From: Paraburkholderia phytofirmans OLGA172
GTDB lineage: Bacteria; Pseudomonadota; Gammaproteobacteria; Burkholderiales; Burkholderiaceae
NCBI RefSeq assembly: GCF_001634365.1
Contig: NZ_CP014578.1
Span: 3,100,001-3,164,000 of the forward strand
Length of the DNA stretch: 64,000 nucleotides
Direction of reading: 5' to 3'
Below the pieces are notes generated by a model that was not told the origin of the DNA, made no database searches, and saw only the letters and a list, made by a program, of their open reading frames with translations. The translations under genes were made by a program, and so were the position numbers. Each line of letters opens with the position of its first letter. The stretch's first letter is position 1. This document shows, in pieces, positions 27,460-38,407 of the stretch.

Positions 27460-28662
27460 ATGTCCACATCCGACGCTTCTACTCCCGCTTCCGCCGACCG
27501 GTCGTTGCGCGGCTTGCTGCTTCTGCTCGCGACGATTGCCGGTGTGGCAGTCGCCAACATCTATTACAACCAGCCTCTGCTCGACGATTTCCGGCAGTCG
27601 TTTCCGAACGGCGCGTCGTGGGTCGGCGCGGTGCCAGCCATGACGCAGCTCGGCTATGCAGCCGGAATGCTGTTGTTGGCGCCGCTCGGCGACCGCTTCG
27701 ATCGCCGCCGCCTGATCCTGTTGCAGATCGCGGGCATGTGCGTTGCGCTGGTGCTGGCGTCGGCGGCGCCGACGTTGTCCGTATTGATTGCCGCCAGCCT
27801 CGCGATCGGGGTGCTCGCCACCATCGCGCAGCAGGCGGTGCCGTTCGCTGCCGAACTCGCGCCTGCGTCCGAGCGTGGCCATGCCGTTGGCACGGTGATG
27901 AGCGGACTGTTGCTGGGGATTTTGCTGGCACGGACTGCGGCGGGCATTGTCGGCGAGTACTTCGGCTGGCGCGCGGTGTTCGGCGCTTCGGTCGTCGCGC
28001 TGCTGGTGCTGGCGGTGGTGATCATCATGCGTCTGCCGAAGAGCAGGCCGACGTCGACGTTGCCGTACGGCAAGCTACTGGTCTCGATGTGGCACCTGGT
28101 GGTGGAGCATCGCGCGCTGCGTGAAGCGTCGTTGACCGGGGCGGCGATGTTCGCGGCGTTCAGCATTTTCTGGTCGGTGCTGGCGTTATTGCTGGCGGGC
28201 GCGCCGTTTCATCTTGGGCCGCAGGCCGCCGGCTTATTCGGGATCGTCGGTGCGGCCGGCGCGATGGCCGCGCCGCTCGCCGGCAAATTTTCCGACCGAC
28301 GCGGACCGCAGGCGATCATCACGGTGTCGATTGCGCTGGTGGCGATTTCGTTTGTTGTTTTTGCCTTGTCGGCGAAGAGTATTGCTGGATTGGTGATTGG
28401 TGTGATCATCCTCGATATTGGTGTGCAGGCTGCACAGATTTCCAATCAATCGCGGATTTATGCGCTGAAGCCTGAAGCGCGGAGTCGCGTGAATACTGTT
28501 TATATGGTGGCTTATTTTATTGGTGGTGCTGTCGGGTCGGGGGTCGGCGCTTTGGTTTGGCCGACGTTTGGGTGGCTTGGGGTGAGTGTCGCTGGGGTTG
28601 GTTTTGCCGGGCTGGCGGCGTGGAATCATTTGAAGCGTCCCGCCACGTCCGGTCTACGCTGA
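27460..28662 (+). CDS. MFS transporter, drug/metabolite exporter type
   Basis: 400-residue major facilitator with twelve predicted helices, resembling the YgaY/NepI/SotB-like exporter group. The first helix region has NIYYNQPLLDDFRQSF, the helix 2-3 loop has PLGDRFDRRRLILLQ and helix 5 has GTVMSGLLLGILLARTAAG, as in arabinose or purine efflux proteins. I chose the ATG at 27460 on family length; no strong ribosome site is visible. From about 28,380 to the stop the third codon positions shift from C/G to T/G, a contrast with the first two thirds of the gene. Confidence 0.85.
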   Translation: MSTSDASTPASADRSLRGLLLLLATIAGVAVANIYYNQPLLDDFRQSFPNGASWVGAVPAMTQLGYAAGMLLLAPLGDRFDRRRLILLQIAGMCVALVLASAAPTLSVLIAASLAIGVLATIAQQAVPFAAELAPASERGHAVGTVMSGLLLGILLARTAAGIVGEYFGWRAVFGASVVALLVLAVVIIMRLPKSRPTSTLPYGKLLVSMWHLVVEHRALREASLTGAAMFAAFSIFWSVLALLLAGAPFHLGPQAAGLFGIVGAAGAMAAPLAGKFSDRRGPQAIITVSIALVAISFVVFALSAKSIAGLVIGVIILDIGVQAAQISNQSRIYALKPEARSRVNTVYMVAYFIGGAVGSGVGALVWPTFGWLGVSVAGVGFAGLAAWNHLKRPATSGLR

Positions 28663-28953
28663 TACATGAGCTGGGGTTCTGGAGCAAAACGCGCACCGCC
28701 AATTATCGGTCTGGTGTCCGTGCAACAGGATTGCTCCAATGCAGACTTTGTAATGACCTCCGGCAGCGCCTCAGCCGAAGATGCAGAACCACAGCGGTAA
28801 AAGTTGCAGAGATTGCCGGCGCGGGAAACCATCCAGACCCGCCAGCACCGGCAATCTCCACCCGAACAAGCGCGGCAGCGCAAGCGGCCATTCGCGTTGC
28901 GGCCAACCGGCGCCTCTCGCCCCCTGGCTTTCAACGTCCGCTTTTCGACCGGG

Positions 28954-29526
28954 TTACTCGCGGCCCTCGAGCAGATCGGCCATGTCGTCGGCATGCTCTT
29001 CTTCGACAGCGAGGATTTCTTCGAACAGACGGCGCGTCGTCACATCCTTCTCGCCGAGATAACGCACGATCTCACGATACGTATCGATCGCAATACGCTC
29101 GGCGACCAGGTTTTCGCGAATCATGTCCGTCAGATTGCCGCCCTCCTTGTATTCCGAATGCGAACGCGTCGTCAGACCATCCGGTGCAAAATCCGGCTCG
29201 CCGCCAAGTTGCACGATACGCTCGGCGATGCGGTCGGCGTGCTCCTGTTCTTCCGCCGCATGCTCCGCGAACTCGGCAGCCACCGCCTCGGAGTTGATGC
29301 CCTTGGCCATGAAATGATGTCGTTTATAGCGCAACACGCAGACGATCTCGGTGGCCAGAGAGTCGTTGAGCAGTTTCAGCACCGTGTCACGATCCGCACC
29401 ATAGCTTTGCGTGACCGGACCATCCGACATGTGCTTACGCGCGTCGTCGCGGATCTTTTTGATGTCCATCACGAACGAATCGCTGAATTGAGATGCTGCG
29501 CCTTGGGTGCCAGAAGACTTCGCCAT
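28954..29526 (-). CDS. Ferritin-like protein (bacterioferritin/DpsA-like)
   Basis: 190-residue four-helix iron-binding protein. Ligand motifs typical of the ferroxidase centre are seen: E60 (NDSLATEIVCVLRYK), EEQEH at residues 92-96, E143 (NLVAERIAIDTYREIVR) and EEEH at 175-178. It likely oxidises and stores iron or protects DNA. A ~35-residue N-terminal extension precedes the bundle. The ribosome site AAGGAG has good spacing to the ATG at 29526. It is a single gene; no bacterioferritin-associated ferredoxin is adjacent. Confidence 0.88.
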   Translation of the reverse strand: MAKSSGTQGAASQFSDSFVMDIKKIRDDARKHMSDGPVTQSYGADRDTVLKLLNDSLATEIVCVLRYKRHHFMAKGINSEAVAAEFAEHAAEEQEHADRIAERIVQLGGEPDFAPDGLTTRSHSEYKEGGNLTDMIRENLVAERIAIDTYREIVRYLGEKDVTTRRLFEEILAVEEEHADDMADLLEGRE

Positions 29527-29743
29527 TGAAATTCTCCTTTATCGAGTGTTGGGGAATTGCGTATCCCGCACGAATCGCGCCTGATACGCCGGCGTAAGGA
29601 CGGCGTATTCGTCTACGTTCGGAATACACCGAGCTGGCGACTCTCCTTGTTGGTATCCGCGTAAAGAGACCCTGAGGCGAACCGGACCTCGCGGAGAAAC
29701 TCAAGCGTGCGACCGGCAGCCGACAGCAAGCCACCGCCGCTCT

Positions 29744-30673
29744 TCAGGCGAGCCCCTTCTTCCGGTAATCGAACCAGAAAGACAACCCTACGCTGGCCAG
29801 AATCACGATCGTCGCGATCACCGTCGAATGCGTAACCGGCTCGCCGAGCAACACCGCACCGAGCGCCACCGCAACCACCGGATTCACGTACATGCAACTG
29901 CTGGCGATGATCGGACTCGTATGCCGGATCAGAAAGCCGTACGCGACATAGGCGGCCATCGTCCCGATCAGCATCAGGTAGACGAAGGCCAGCACCGGCA
30001 GAAAATGCACTTCCATCATCCGCTCGCCCGATACCCAGGCGACCATCGTCGACATCGCGCCACCGAGGCCAATCTGCAACGACGTCGATAGAAACAGGTC
30101 CGACGGCAACTTCAGCCGTCCGGCCAGATGCGCGCCGCCTGCCCAGAAAAGCGCACCGCACAGAATCGCCAGGCTGCCGCCCGCCGATCCCGGCGCGCTG
30201 TCGCCGTGACTCAGGATCGCGATGCCCACCAGTCCGAGGCCAACCGCGAACCACTCGCCTCTGCCGATCTTGCGCCCCGCCACCGCCGCGATCACCGTCG
30301 CGAACAGCGGCACGGTCGCAACCATCACGGCCGCGGTGCCGGTGCCGACGGTGCGCATGCCGTAGGCGAGCATGCCGCTCGACAAGCCGACCAGCATCGT
30401 GCCGACAAGGCCGGCGTTGCGGATTTCACCCGCGCTCGGCCAGACCGGATTGCGGCGCGCCGCAAAGATGAAGAGCCCTACCCCGGCAAACAGATTGCGC
30501 AGACCTGAGAGCAGCAAGGGCGGAAACGAACCGAGCGCGACGTGCACGGCGAGATAGGTCGAGCCCCACACGAGATAAACGACCGCGAGCGCGAGCGCGA
30601 TCTGCCCATTGCGGGACTGCGGCAAACGGATCGGGAAACCACGCGAAAAACGGCTTGGGAGTTGCGGCGACAT
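29744..30673 (-). CDS. EamA/DMT family transporter
   Basis: 309-residue drug/metabolite transporter with two EamA repeats, ten helices and the YxxWGSTYLA signature in helix 1 (VYLVWGSTYLAVHVALG). The second repeat includes VNPVVAVALGAVLLGEPVT, as in RhaT/YedA-like exporters. I chose the ATG at 30673. The frame continues upstream to 31018, but that part is basic, Pro/Arg-rich and covers the downstream terminator of the next gene, so it is not coding. Substrate unknown; amino-acid or metabolite export is common for this family. Confidence 0.85.
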   Translation of the reverse strand: MSPQLPSRFSRGFPIRLPQSRNGQIALALAVVYLVWGSTYLAVHVALGSFPPLLLSGLRNLFAGVGLFIFAARRNPVWPSAGEIRNAGLVGTMLVGLSSGMLAYGMRTVGTGTAAVMVATVPLFATVIAAVAGRKIGRGEWFAVGLGLVGIAILSHGDSAPGSAGGSLAILCGALFWAGGAHLAGRLKLPSDLFLSTSLQIGLGGAMSTMVAWVSGERMMEVHFLPVLAFVYLMLIGTMAAYVAYGFLIRHTSPIIASSCMYVNPVVAVALGAVLLGEPVTHSTVIATIVILASVGLSFWFDYRKKGLA

Positions 30674-30956
30674 GCGTTCAATCCGCCCATGCCGCTCGAG
30701 GTGCTGCGCCCCCGCTGAAGACCCTGTGGCGGGATGGCGGACACCGCATCGGCGATGCGGTCTGACGGGCGAGGCTGGCGGACATGTCGGTGGAACGGAA
30801 AGACGATAGATGGCCAATGGGGCCACAACGCCGCGGCGGTCGATCGGAATCGATCCGCGGCTGACACGCGCCAAATGTTCGGCGCGCACCGCATTATGCA
30901 GTAAGCGCCCACCGCATCGATTGAAAGAATCGTAACTTTTTTGCGTGCTTGCAACA

Positions 30957-30983
30957 AAAAGCCGGGGACGTCCCCCGGCTTTT
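30957..30983 (-). terminator. Intrinsic terminator after the MXKDX-repeat gene
   Basis: AAAAGCCGGGG (30957-30967) pairs with CCCCGGCTTTT (30973-30983), giving an 11-bp stem with T-tracts on both strands. It lies 55 bp past the MXKDX stop and upstream of the EamA gene, separating the two minus-strand transcripts. Confidence 0.9.
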
Positions 30984-31037
30984 GAGCCGCCCGTGATTCC
31001 GGCGCTCAAGCTATGCAAGCGGCATCGCCGGCCACGT

Positions 31038-31286
31038 TCAGTTGGCCATCGCGCCCGACGCTTCGTGCTTCATGCCCGTCGCGTCGTTGCCCTTTTTCAT
31101 CTTGTCGTGCTTCATCGTGTCCTTCTTCATGCTGTCCTTCGACATGGTGTCTTTGGACATCGAATCCTTCGACATCGTGTCCTTCGACATCGCATCGTTG
31201 GACATTGCGCCGCTTGCCTGAGCGAACGCGGCGCCGCCGCTGGTCAGGAGGGCGACGGCCATTGCTGCGATTGCGAACTTTTTCAT
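31038..31286 (-). CDS. Pentapeptide MXKDX repeat protein
   Basis: 82-residue secreted protein: a signal peptide to about residue 23 (ending GGAAFAQA), then seven or so tandem pentapeptides MSKDx/MKKDx (residues ~30-65) and a His/Met-rich tail (MKHDKMKKG, MKHEASGAM). The repeats put a Met at every fifth position with Lys-Asp, a pattern compatible with a flexible metal-binding (for example copper) chain, though function is not established. The ribosome site GGAG is seven nt upstream. It follows the molybdoenzyme gene on the same strand and may belong to that operon. Confidence 0.85.
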   Translation of the reverse strand: MKKFAIAAMAVALLTSGGAAFAQASGAMSNDAMSKDTMSKDSMSKDTMSKDSMKKDTMKHDKMKKGNDATGMKHEASGAMAN

Positions 31287-31410
31287 GGGATGACTCCGTT
31301 TCGTTATGGATGGTGAATCTAAACCGGCTTCCAGGTGATGCCGGGGTATTTCCGAAGCTTCTGCCGCCCGGGGTCGCGCATCCGTCTGTGCAAGCGCCGA
31401 CCCGCGCGCG

Positions 31411-32214
31411 TCAGGAGCCTCCGAACCAGTTGTAGCCCTGGTCGACCCAATAGCCGCCGGGGAACGTGTTGGTGACGAACATCTCGACGATGTGCTTCGG
31501 ATTCTTGTAGCCGAGCTTGGTCGGCATGCGCAGCTTCATCGGAAAGCCGTATTTCGCGGGCAGGCGCTCGCCGTCGTACGAGAACGTGAGCAGCGTTTGC
31601 GGATGCAGCGCGGTCGGCATGTCGATGCTTTCGTAGTAGTCGTCGGCGCATTTGAAGCCGACGTACTTCGCGCTCGTGTCCGCGCCGATGCGCCGCAGAA
31701 AATCGGCAAACGGCGTGCCACCCCAGCGGCCAATCGCGCTCCACCCTTCCACGCAGATGTGCCGCGTGATCTGCTCGGCATGCGGCAGCGCGTACAACTC
31801 GGGCAAGGTCCAGACACGCTGACCGGTGACGAGGCCGCTGATCTTCAGCTTGTAGTCGGAGGCGTCGACATCGGGCACGTCCTCGATGCCGTAGAACGCA
31901 TTGAATGGAAACGGCCGCGTGATCTGCGCTTCGGTGTAGGTCGGCGCGAGTTGTTTCGGATCGAACAGTGCGGCCTGCGCGCGGTCGTTCAGACGCGATA
32001 CGGCCGTCAGGAATGCGTTGACCGAATCGTTGTCGGTGAGCGAGCAGCCGGTCAGCATCGACAGGCCGCCGAGCGTCAGGAGCCGCTTGCCGAACAGGCG
32101 CCGCGACGGCATCGCGAGTTCGCGCCGTGCATCGATCAGGATCGATTCGCGGTCAAGCTGATTGTCAGGCCTAGGGGCGAGCTTTCGACCGGGTTGTGTA
32201 TCGGGCGTGGTCAT
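31411..32214 (-). CDS. Sulfite oxidase-fold molybdopterin oxidoreductase (YedY/MsrP-like)
   Basis: 267-residue enzyme with the oxidoreductase molybdopterin-binding fold of sulfite oxidases and MsrP. The molybdenum ligand Cys is C154 in HICVEGWSAIGRWGG, and a second substrate-site block is PMKLRMPTKLGYKNPKHI. SRRLFGKRLL at residues 37-46 resembles a twin-arginine motif and is followed by a hydrophobic run ending LTGC (C57), so it looks like a Tat-exported lipoprotein. It is coupled to the cytochrome b gene immediately upstream (42 bp), which probably supplies electrons. Substrate unknown; a sulfoxide or oxidised Met residue is plausible. Confidence 0.88.
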   Translation of the reverse strand: MTTPDTQPGRKLAPRPDNQLDRESILIDARRELAMPSRRLFGKRLLTLGGLSMLTGCSLTDNDSVNAFLTAVSRLNDRAQAALFDPKQLAPTYTEAQITRPFPFNAFYGIEDVPDVDASDYKLKISGLVTGQRVWTLPELYALPHAEQITRHICVEGWSAIGRWGGTPFADFLRRIGADTSAKYVGFKCADDYYESIDMPTALHPQTLLTFSYDGERLPAKYGFPMKLRMPTKLGYKNPKHIVEMFVTNTFPGGYWVDQGYNWFGGS

Positions 32215-32256
32215 GATTCGATGTCCTTAAGCTTTGCGTTTCCGTGGATCAGCGGT

Positions 32257-32895
32257 TTAGCGTCCGCGCAGCATCGCCAGCAGCGAACGCGGCACGAGGG
32301 CCACCATCACCAGATGCACGGCGATGAACGCTGCCATCAGTGACATGGCGCAGAAATGGACGACGCGTGCGTTGTCGTAGCCGCCCATCAACTCGCGCAG
32401 CAGCGGAAACTGCACGGATTTCCAGATCGCGAGGCCCGAGAGCACCAGCACGATCAGATCGCAGACGACGAACACGTAAGCGAATTTCTGCACCGCGTTG
32501 TAGACGCGCAGATCGGCGTGCGAGAGCTTGCCGGTCAGCGCGGCGACGAAGTCGTGCAGCACGGCGCGCGGCGAGAGGGGCAGAAACTTGCGCACGAAGC
32601 GCCCGCTGATCAGGTTCAGGGCGAGATACAGCAGGCCGTTGAAGACCAGCAGCCACATCGCCGCGAAGTGCCATTGCAGCGCGCCGCCGAGCCAGCCGCC
32701 GAGCGTGATCGCCGTGGGGAACGTAAAGCTTTTGAAGATCGGCGACGCGTCGTAGATGCGCCAGCCGGACAGCATCATCAGGATGGCTGCGAGTGCGTTG
32801 AGCCAATGCGTGACGCGCACCCACACCGGATGAATCGTGCCGCTCTTCGGCGTGGCGGGCGGAGCGGTTTCGCTGAGAGCATGAGGCGTTGCCAT
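32257..32895 (-). CDS. Cytochrome b561/hydrogenase-type b subunit
   Basis: 212-residue inner-membrane diheme cytochrome b of the b561/HydC kind, with four or five helices. Candidate heme His residues lie in VRVTHWLNALAAILMMLSG, LQWHFAAMWLLVFNG, DARVVHFCAMSLMAAF and AVHLVMV. It would pass electrons from the quinol pool to the periplasmic molybdoenzyme encoded just downstream, replacing the YedZ/MsrQ subunit used by E. coli. GGAG lies six nt before the ATG. The upstream DUF1223 gene is 45 bp away on the same strand, giving an apparent operon. Confidence 0.88.
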   Translation of the reverse strand: MATPHALSETAPPATPKSGTIHPVWVRVTHWLNALAAILMMLSGWRIYDASPIFKSFTFPTAITLGGWLGGALQWHFAAMWLLVFNGLLYLALNLISGRFVRKFLPLSPRAVLHDFVAALTGKLSHADLRVYNAVQKFAYVFVVCDLIVLVLSGLAIWKSVQFPLLRELMGGYDNARVVHFCAMSLMAAFIAVHLVMVALVPRSLLAMLRGR

Positions 32896-32940
32896 GAGAA
32901 TCTCCGATTGAATGGGGGCGCTGCGGGGGGCGTCGCGCGA

Positions 32941-33783
32941 TCAATTGCAGGCGGCCAGTTCGCCCACTTGCAACACCTCGCCGGTCGCGGCGTTTTCGAC
33001 GAAAGCGACGACGCCGAAGGTGTCAGCCGGCGCGTTGGCATCGGCATCGTCGATGCGGATATCGCGGCGGATTTGCGCGTTACCGGCAACGAGCGGCACC
33101 GGGCCGATCCATTGCCGCACGACGCGTTCGTGATGCAGCATTGCGCCGCTGTTTTCCCCGGCTCTGACCTGCGAGTTCAACGCGTTCTGGTAGACCGCGA
33201 CGTAGGCATTCAGTGAGCCCGTTGCGTCCGCCGCCTTGCTGGTGAATTGCGCATCGACATTGAAGGCACCCTTCGCCTCGTGTTTCAGTTCAAGCGCCAC
33301 GTTCGCCCGAGCGGGTTCGGCGACGACCTGGCCGACACGGCTCTGAAAACTGTCGCGTTGCGACCAGCTGCGCAGTTCGCGGCCCGATACGAAGACCTCA
33401 GGCGTGTAGATGGTGTGGCCGCCGGAGAGGTCGGTGAGGGTTTGCTGACGTTCGGTAAAGCGATGCTGCGAGAAACGGTCGGTCCAGCCGAGGCTATTCC
33501 AGTAGTCCACATGCAGGGCCAACGGCACGATGCTTTGGGTTGCGCCGCTGTTTTTCCACTGGCTCAGCCAGTTGTCGGCGGGCGGGCAACTGCTGCAGCC
33601 TTCGCTGCTGTACAGCTCTACTAGCGCTACGCGGTGGGATGGGCTGTGCGACGCGCATACGGCAGCGGCTGCGCTTGCCAGACCGCTGGCCGAGAGGATC
33701 GCGAGCGCTACGGCCAGCGCGATTACGCGGGTGAGGTAGCGGGTGGCATACCGGTTCGCGTAGCGGGTTCGTGCGGTTTGCAT
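32941..33783 (-). CDS. DUF1223 thioredoxin-like secreted protein
   Basis: 280-residue DUF1223 protein. After a signal sequence (residues ~18-42, preceded by an unusual RYANRYATRYLTR repeat) comes a thioredoxin-like region with VELYSSEGCSSCPPAD, where C63 and C66 form a CxxC pair. A conserved block PLALHVDYWNSLGWTDRFS follows. The ATG at 33783 has GGAG six nt upstream; a GTG at 33807 is less likely. First gene of the apparent operon with the cytochrome b and molybdoenzyme, where it may handle a disulfide or sulfenic intermediate; this role is inference. Confidence 0.85.
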   Translation of the reverse strand: MQTARTRYANRYATRYLTRVIALAVALAILSASGLASAAAAVCASHSPSHRVALVELYSSEGCSSCPPADNWLSQWKNSGATQSIVPLALHVDYWNSLGWTDRFSQHRFTERQQTLTDLSGGHTIYTPEVFVSGRELRSWSQRDSFQSRVGQVVAEPARANVALELKHEAKGAFNVDAQFTSKAADATGSLNAYVAVYQNALNSQVRAGENSGAMLHHERVVRQWIGPVPLVAGNAQIRRDIRIDDADANAPADTFGVVAFVENAATGEVLQVGELAACN

Positions 33784-34245
33784 GGCGTGCTCCATCAGGA
33801 TCTGCACGTTTGTCGGACCACGAGGTCACTTATGACAGCCTATTCTGATTTTTATTCTGGCTTGGGATGTTCGCCTAGGGTCTCGACCGTTCCATGAACG
33901 ATTAAGGAGACACCCGGGCCGTGCTAACATTCACCTTTCGATTGCGTCGGTCAAGCTTTCTGTCCGGCGCGCCCCCAACACCTTCCGTTATCTGCCGGCT
34001 ACCCCGATGCGCTTTCCGTTCTCCCGTGCCCTCACCCGCTTGCGCCCCCGCCGCGCAACCGGTTGCGCACGCGCGGACATTGCCCCGCCTCACGCCGGCC
34101 AACCGTCCCGAACGCTCCCGCTTCTCGCCGCCCGGCGCCCGATCTGACGTTGCTCCTTCCTTTGCCGGAGCCGCGTCGTCGGGCTCCGGGCCGATCTCAT
34201 CCGCACGCAGTCCCCTTACATGCAGATCGAAATGGAGAACCCATC
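33784..34245. other. Divergent intergenic region, DUF1223 / rnk
   Basis: About 460 bp between divergent genes. I see no RNA gene or convincing protein. The stretch 33960-34200 is C-rich and short of stops in one frame, which produces spurious upstream extensions of rnk. Promoters for both genes must lie here, but no clear -35/-10 pair stands out. Confidence 0.4.
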
Positions 34246-34656
34246 ATGAAAAAGACGAAACCCTGTTACCTCACCGAACTCGACGTCGCCCGTCTTGAAA
34301 AGCACGCAGCCGCGCCCGGCGCCGACGCCAAATTGCAAGACATGCTCGACGACGTCCTCGAACGCGCTGTGATCGTCGAATCGCGCGACATCCCGGCGAA
34401 TATCGTCACGATGAATTCGCAAGCCACCCTGGTCGACGAAACCAGCGGCGAGCAGATGACCTGGATCGTTGTCTATCCGCCCAACGCGGACTTCGCGCAC
34501 GGCCGCCTGAACGTGTTTTCGCCGGTCGGCCTTGCGCTGCTCGGCGCCAAACGCGGCGAACGCATTCGCTTCACACCGCCGAGCGGCACGGAAAAAGTGC
34601 TGAAGCTCGAAAAGATCCTGTTCCAGCCCGAAGCCGCCGACGATTTCACGCTGTAA
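34246..34656 (+). CDS. rnk: Nucleoside diphosphate kinase regulator (Rnk), GreA/GreB C-terminal family
   Basis: 136-residue cytoplasmic protein of the Rnk group: a short N-terminal coiled region (CYLTELDVARLEKHA) and a C-terminal GreA/GreB-like FKBP-fold domain (MNSQATLVDETSGEQMTWIV, PVGLALLGAKRGERIRF). Rnk binds RNA polymerase near the secondary channel and was first described as affecting nucleoside diphosphate kinase. The ATG at 34246 has GGAG eight nt upstream; longer frames are not supported. The family length agrees. Confidence 0.88.
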   Translation: MKKTKPCYLTELDVARLEKHAAAPGADAKLQDMLDDVLERAVIVESRDIPANIVTMNSQATLVDETSGEQMTWIVVYPPNADFAHGRLNVFSPVGLALLGAKRGERIRFTPPSGTEKVLKLEKILFQPEAADDFTL

Positions 34657-34816
34657 GCGCAGCACATTCGCGACGCGGAACTGCTGCGCCGCACCATCCC
34701 CGGCAGCCCTATCACAATAAGAATAGTGCGTAGCTGACGGGCGTTATCTCCGACATCTGACTTTTTCAAGACGGGTTGCCAAGCACCGCCCGGGCGGTGT
34801 ATCGTGTGCGCTGCTA

Positions 34817-34916
34817 ACGCGGGGGTCCTGCGTCGCACGGAGGTCGGAGGTCCGTGTTGCGTGGGTGAGAAATACCCTTTGAACCTGATCTGGATAATGC
34901 CAGCGCAGGGAAGCGT
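34817..34916 (+). ncRNA. TPP riboswitch (THI element)
   Basis: The thiamine pyrophosphate aptamer is recognisable by its conserved blocks CGGGGGTCC, GGGTGAGAAATACCC and TTTGAACCTGATCTGGATAATGCCAGCGCAGGGAAGCG (given here in part by position 34879-34915). A short P1 stem forms from ACGC (34817-34820) and GCGT (34913-34916). It precedes thiC by about 290 bp, an unusually long gap, and the space is filled by the palindromic repeat array. Thiamine pyrophosphate should repress thiC. Confidence 0.95.
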
Positions 34917-34997
34917 ACGGATTTCGCACCTGACCTACTGTTTCATCCCTCGCGAATCCGCCAACTTCCGTCTCGTCTCCTGCTTAGCGGCCCCACA

Positions 34998-37137
<2,140 letters not shown>

Positions 37138-37208
37138 GGGTCGGAAACGCGGGCGCATGAGTACGCGCCCGCTGTTCGAGCCTTTCGCATCACGGCATAG
37201 CAGCACCG

Positions 37209-37229
37209 AAGCCCGCCACTGGCGGGCTT
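37209..37229 (+). terminator. Terminator-like hairpin after thiC
   Basis: AAGCCCGCC (37209-37217) pairs with GGCGGGCTT (37221-37229) around a 3-nt loop, followed by TCGCGTTT, a weak T-tract. A second hairpin, CGGGCGC...GCGCCCG, lies just before it near 37150-37171. Termination is likely but the U-tract is poor. Confidence 0.5.
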
Positions 37230-37419
37230 TCGCGTTTCTGCGCGGGCGGGCACGCTGCATGCTCACTGAAAGGAAACATTTGATTACGAAACCGACAGTC
37301 TGCTGACAAGCTCACACATCTGGATACGGGCTGCGGCGCTAAGATCAAATGCAAGGACGGGAGGTGATCTGTCCATTTCCACACAACCATTTCCAGACAC
37401 AATGAACGGAGTCAGCATC

Positions 37420-37632
37420 ATGAAATCGATTCGTCAACTCGGTACGCTCGCGGCAATCGGCGCGGTTGTCGCCAGTCTTTCCGCGTGTGACGGCATGACC
37501 ACGCGGCAACGCGATACGGCAATCGGCGCGGGCGTGGGCGGCGCCGCAGGCGCGGTGATCGGCGGCAATGCACTGTCGACGATTGGTGGTGCGGCGGCAG
37601 GCGGCATCATCGGTAACCAGGTCGGCAAGTAA
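37420..37632 (+). CDS. Glycine-zipper small lipoprotein
   Basis: 70-residue envelope lipoprotein. A signal sequence ends in the lipobox LSAC at about residue 23, followed by DGMTTRQRDTAIG and a glycine-zipper 2TM-like stretch (GAGVGGAAGAVIGG, GGAAAGGIIGNQVG). Related proteins (OsmB/SlyB-like) are outer-membrane and often stress-induced. The ATG at 37420 has GGAG eight nt upstream; the ATG 18 nt earlier has no ribosome site. It is a single gene. Confidence 0.85.
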   Translation: MKSIRQLGTLAAIGAVVASLSACDGMTTRQRDTAIGAGVGGAAGAVIGGNALSTIGGAAAGGIIGNQVGK

Positions 37633-37873
37633 ACGCTGGCGACGCGTCCCTTGGGAAGGTGGTGCAATAGGCCAACCGTCTCAACGATGAACAACGAAGA
37701 TGCACGCGCTGACGAGCGTGCGGGCAAAACAAAGGCGACCGGCGCTATGCCGGTTGCTTCGCAATGACGTGAAATAAGCCGTTACGGTTTTGCAATCCTG
37801 CCGGCGCGACAGGGGCGTAAGCTCAAGACATTACGCCCCGGATGGCGGCGTCCGATGTAAACAGGAGCGCGTC

Positions 37874-38407
37874 ATGAAGTCCCGCGTCATCAACTCTCTC
37901 TGCACAATCAGCCGGCGCTTGCCGCCCGGCTTGCCCCGTCTTTCCCACACGGGCATCGCGCTTGCCGGCGCAGCCTGCGTGCTGACGCTATCCGGCTGCT
38001 ATTACCCTTACGGCTACTACCCAGGCTACTACCCGTATTACGCTTACGGCACCGTCCCGGCCAATGGCGTGCAGCAGGATGGTGCCGTCGGGACTGCCGG
38101 CGATCCGGCCACCGCGCAACAACAGCAGGCTCAAGCGGCGCAGCACGCGCAGGCCGATTCACAATCCCAGCCGCCAACCTATGCGGTCGCTCAGCCGCCA
38201 CTGCCCGTGTATGCTGCTCCTGCCTATCCCGCTTATCCCGCCTATCCCGCCTACTATCCGCCGCCGGTCTACCCGGCCTACCCTGCTTATTACGGCTACC
38301 CCGGCTGGTACGGGCCGTCGGTCTCGATCGGCTTCGGCTATTGGGGGGGCGGCCACGGCGGTTGGGGGGGCCATGGCGGTTGGGGGGGCCACGGTCACTG
38401 GCACTGA
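37874..38407 (+). CDS. Tyr/Pro/Gly-rich lipoprotein
   Basis: 177-residue putative lipoprotein. The signal sequence ends with the lipobox LSGC at about residue 43, followed by a Tyr-rich stretch (YYPYGYYPGYYPYYAYG), a Gln/Ala linker (~residues 75-100), a Pro-Ala-Tyr repeat (YPAYPAYPAYYPPP) and a Gly-Trp-His C-terminus. The composition suggests an exposed, unstructured surface protein; I know no function. AGGAG lies six nt before the ATG. Runs of seven G near 38344-38389 could be slippage-prone. Confidence 0.75.
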   Translation: MKSRVINSLCTISRRLPPGLPRLSHTGIALAGAACVLTLSGCYYPYGYYPGYYPYYAYGTVPANGVQQDGAVGTAGDPATAQQQQAQAAQHAQADSQSQPPTYAVAQPPLPVYAAPAYPAYPAYPAYYPPPVYPAYPAYYGYPGWYGPSVSIGFGYWGGGHGGWGGHGGWGGHGHWH

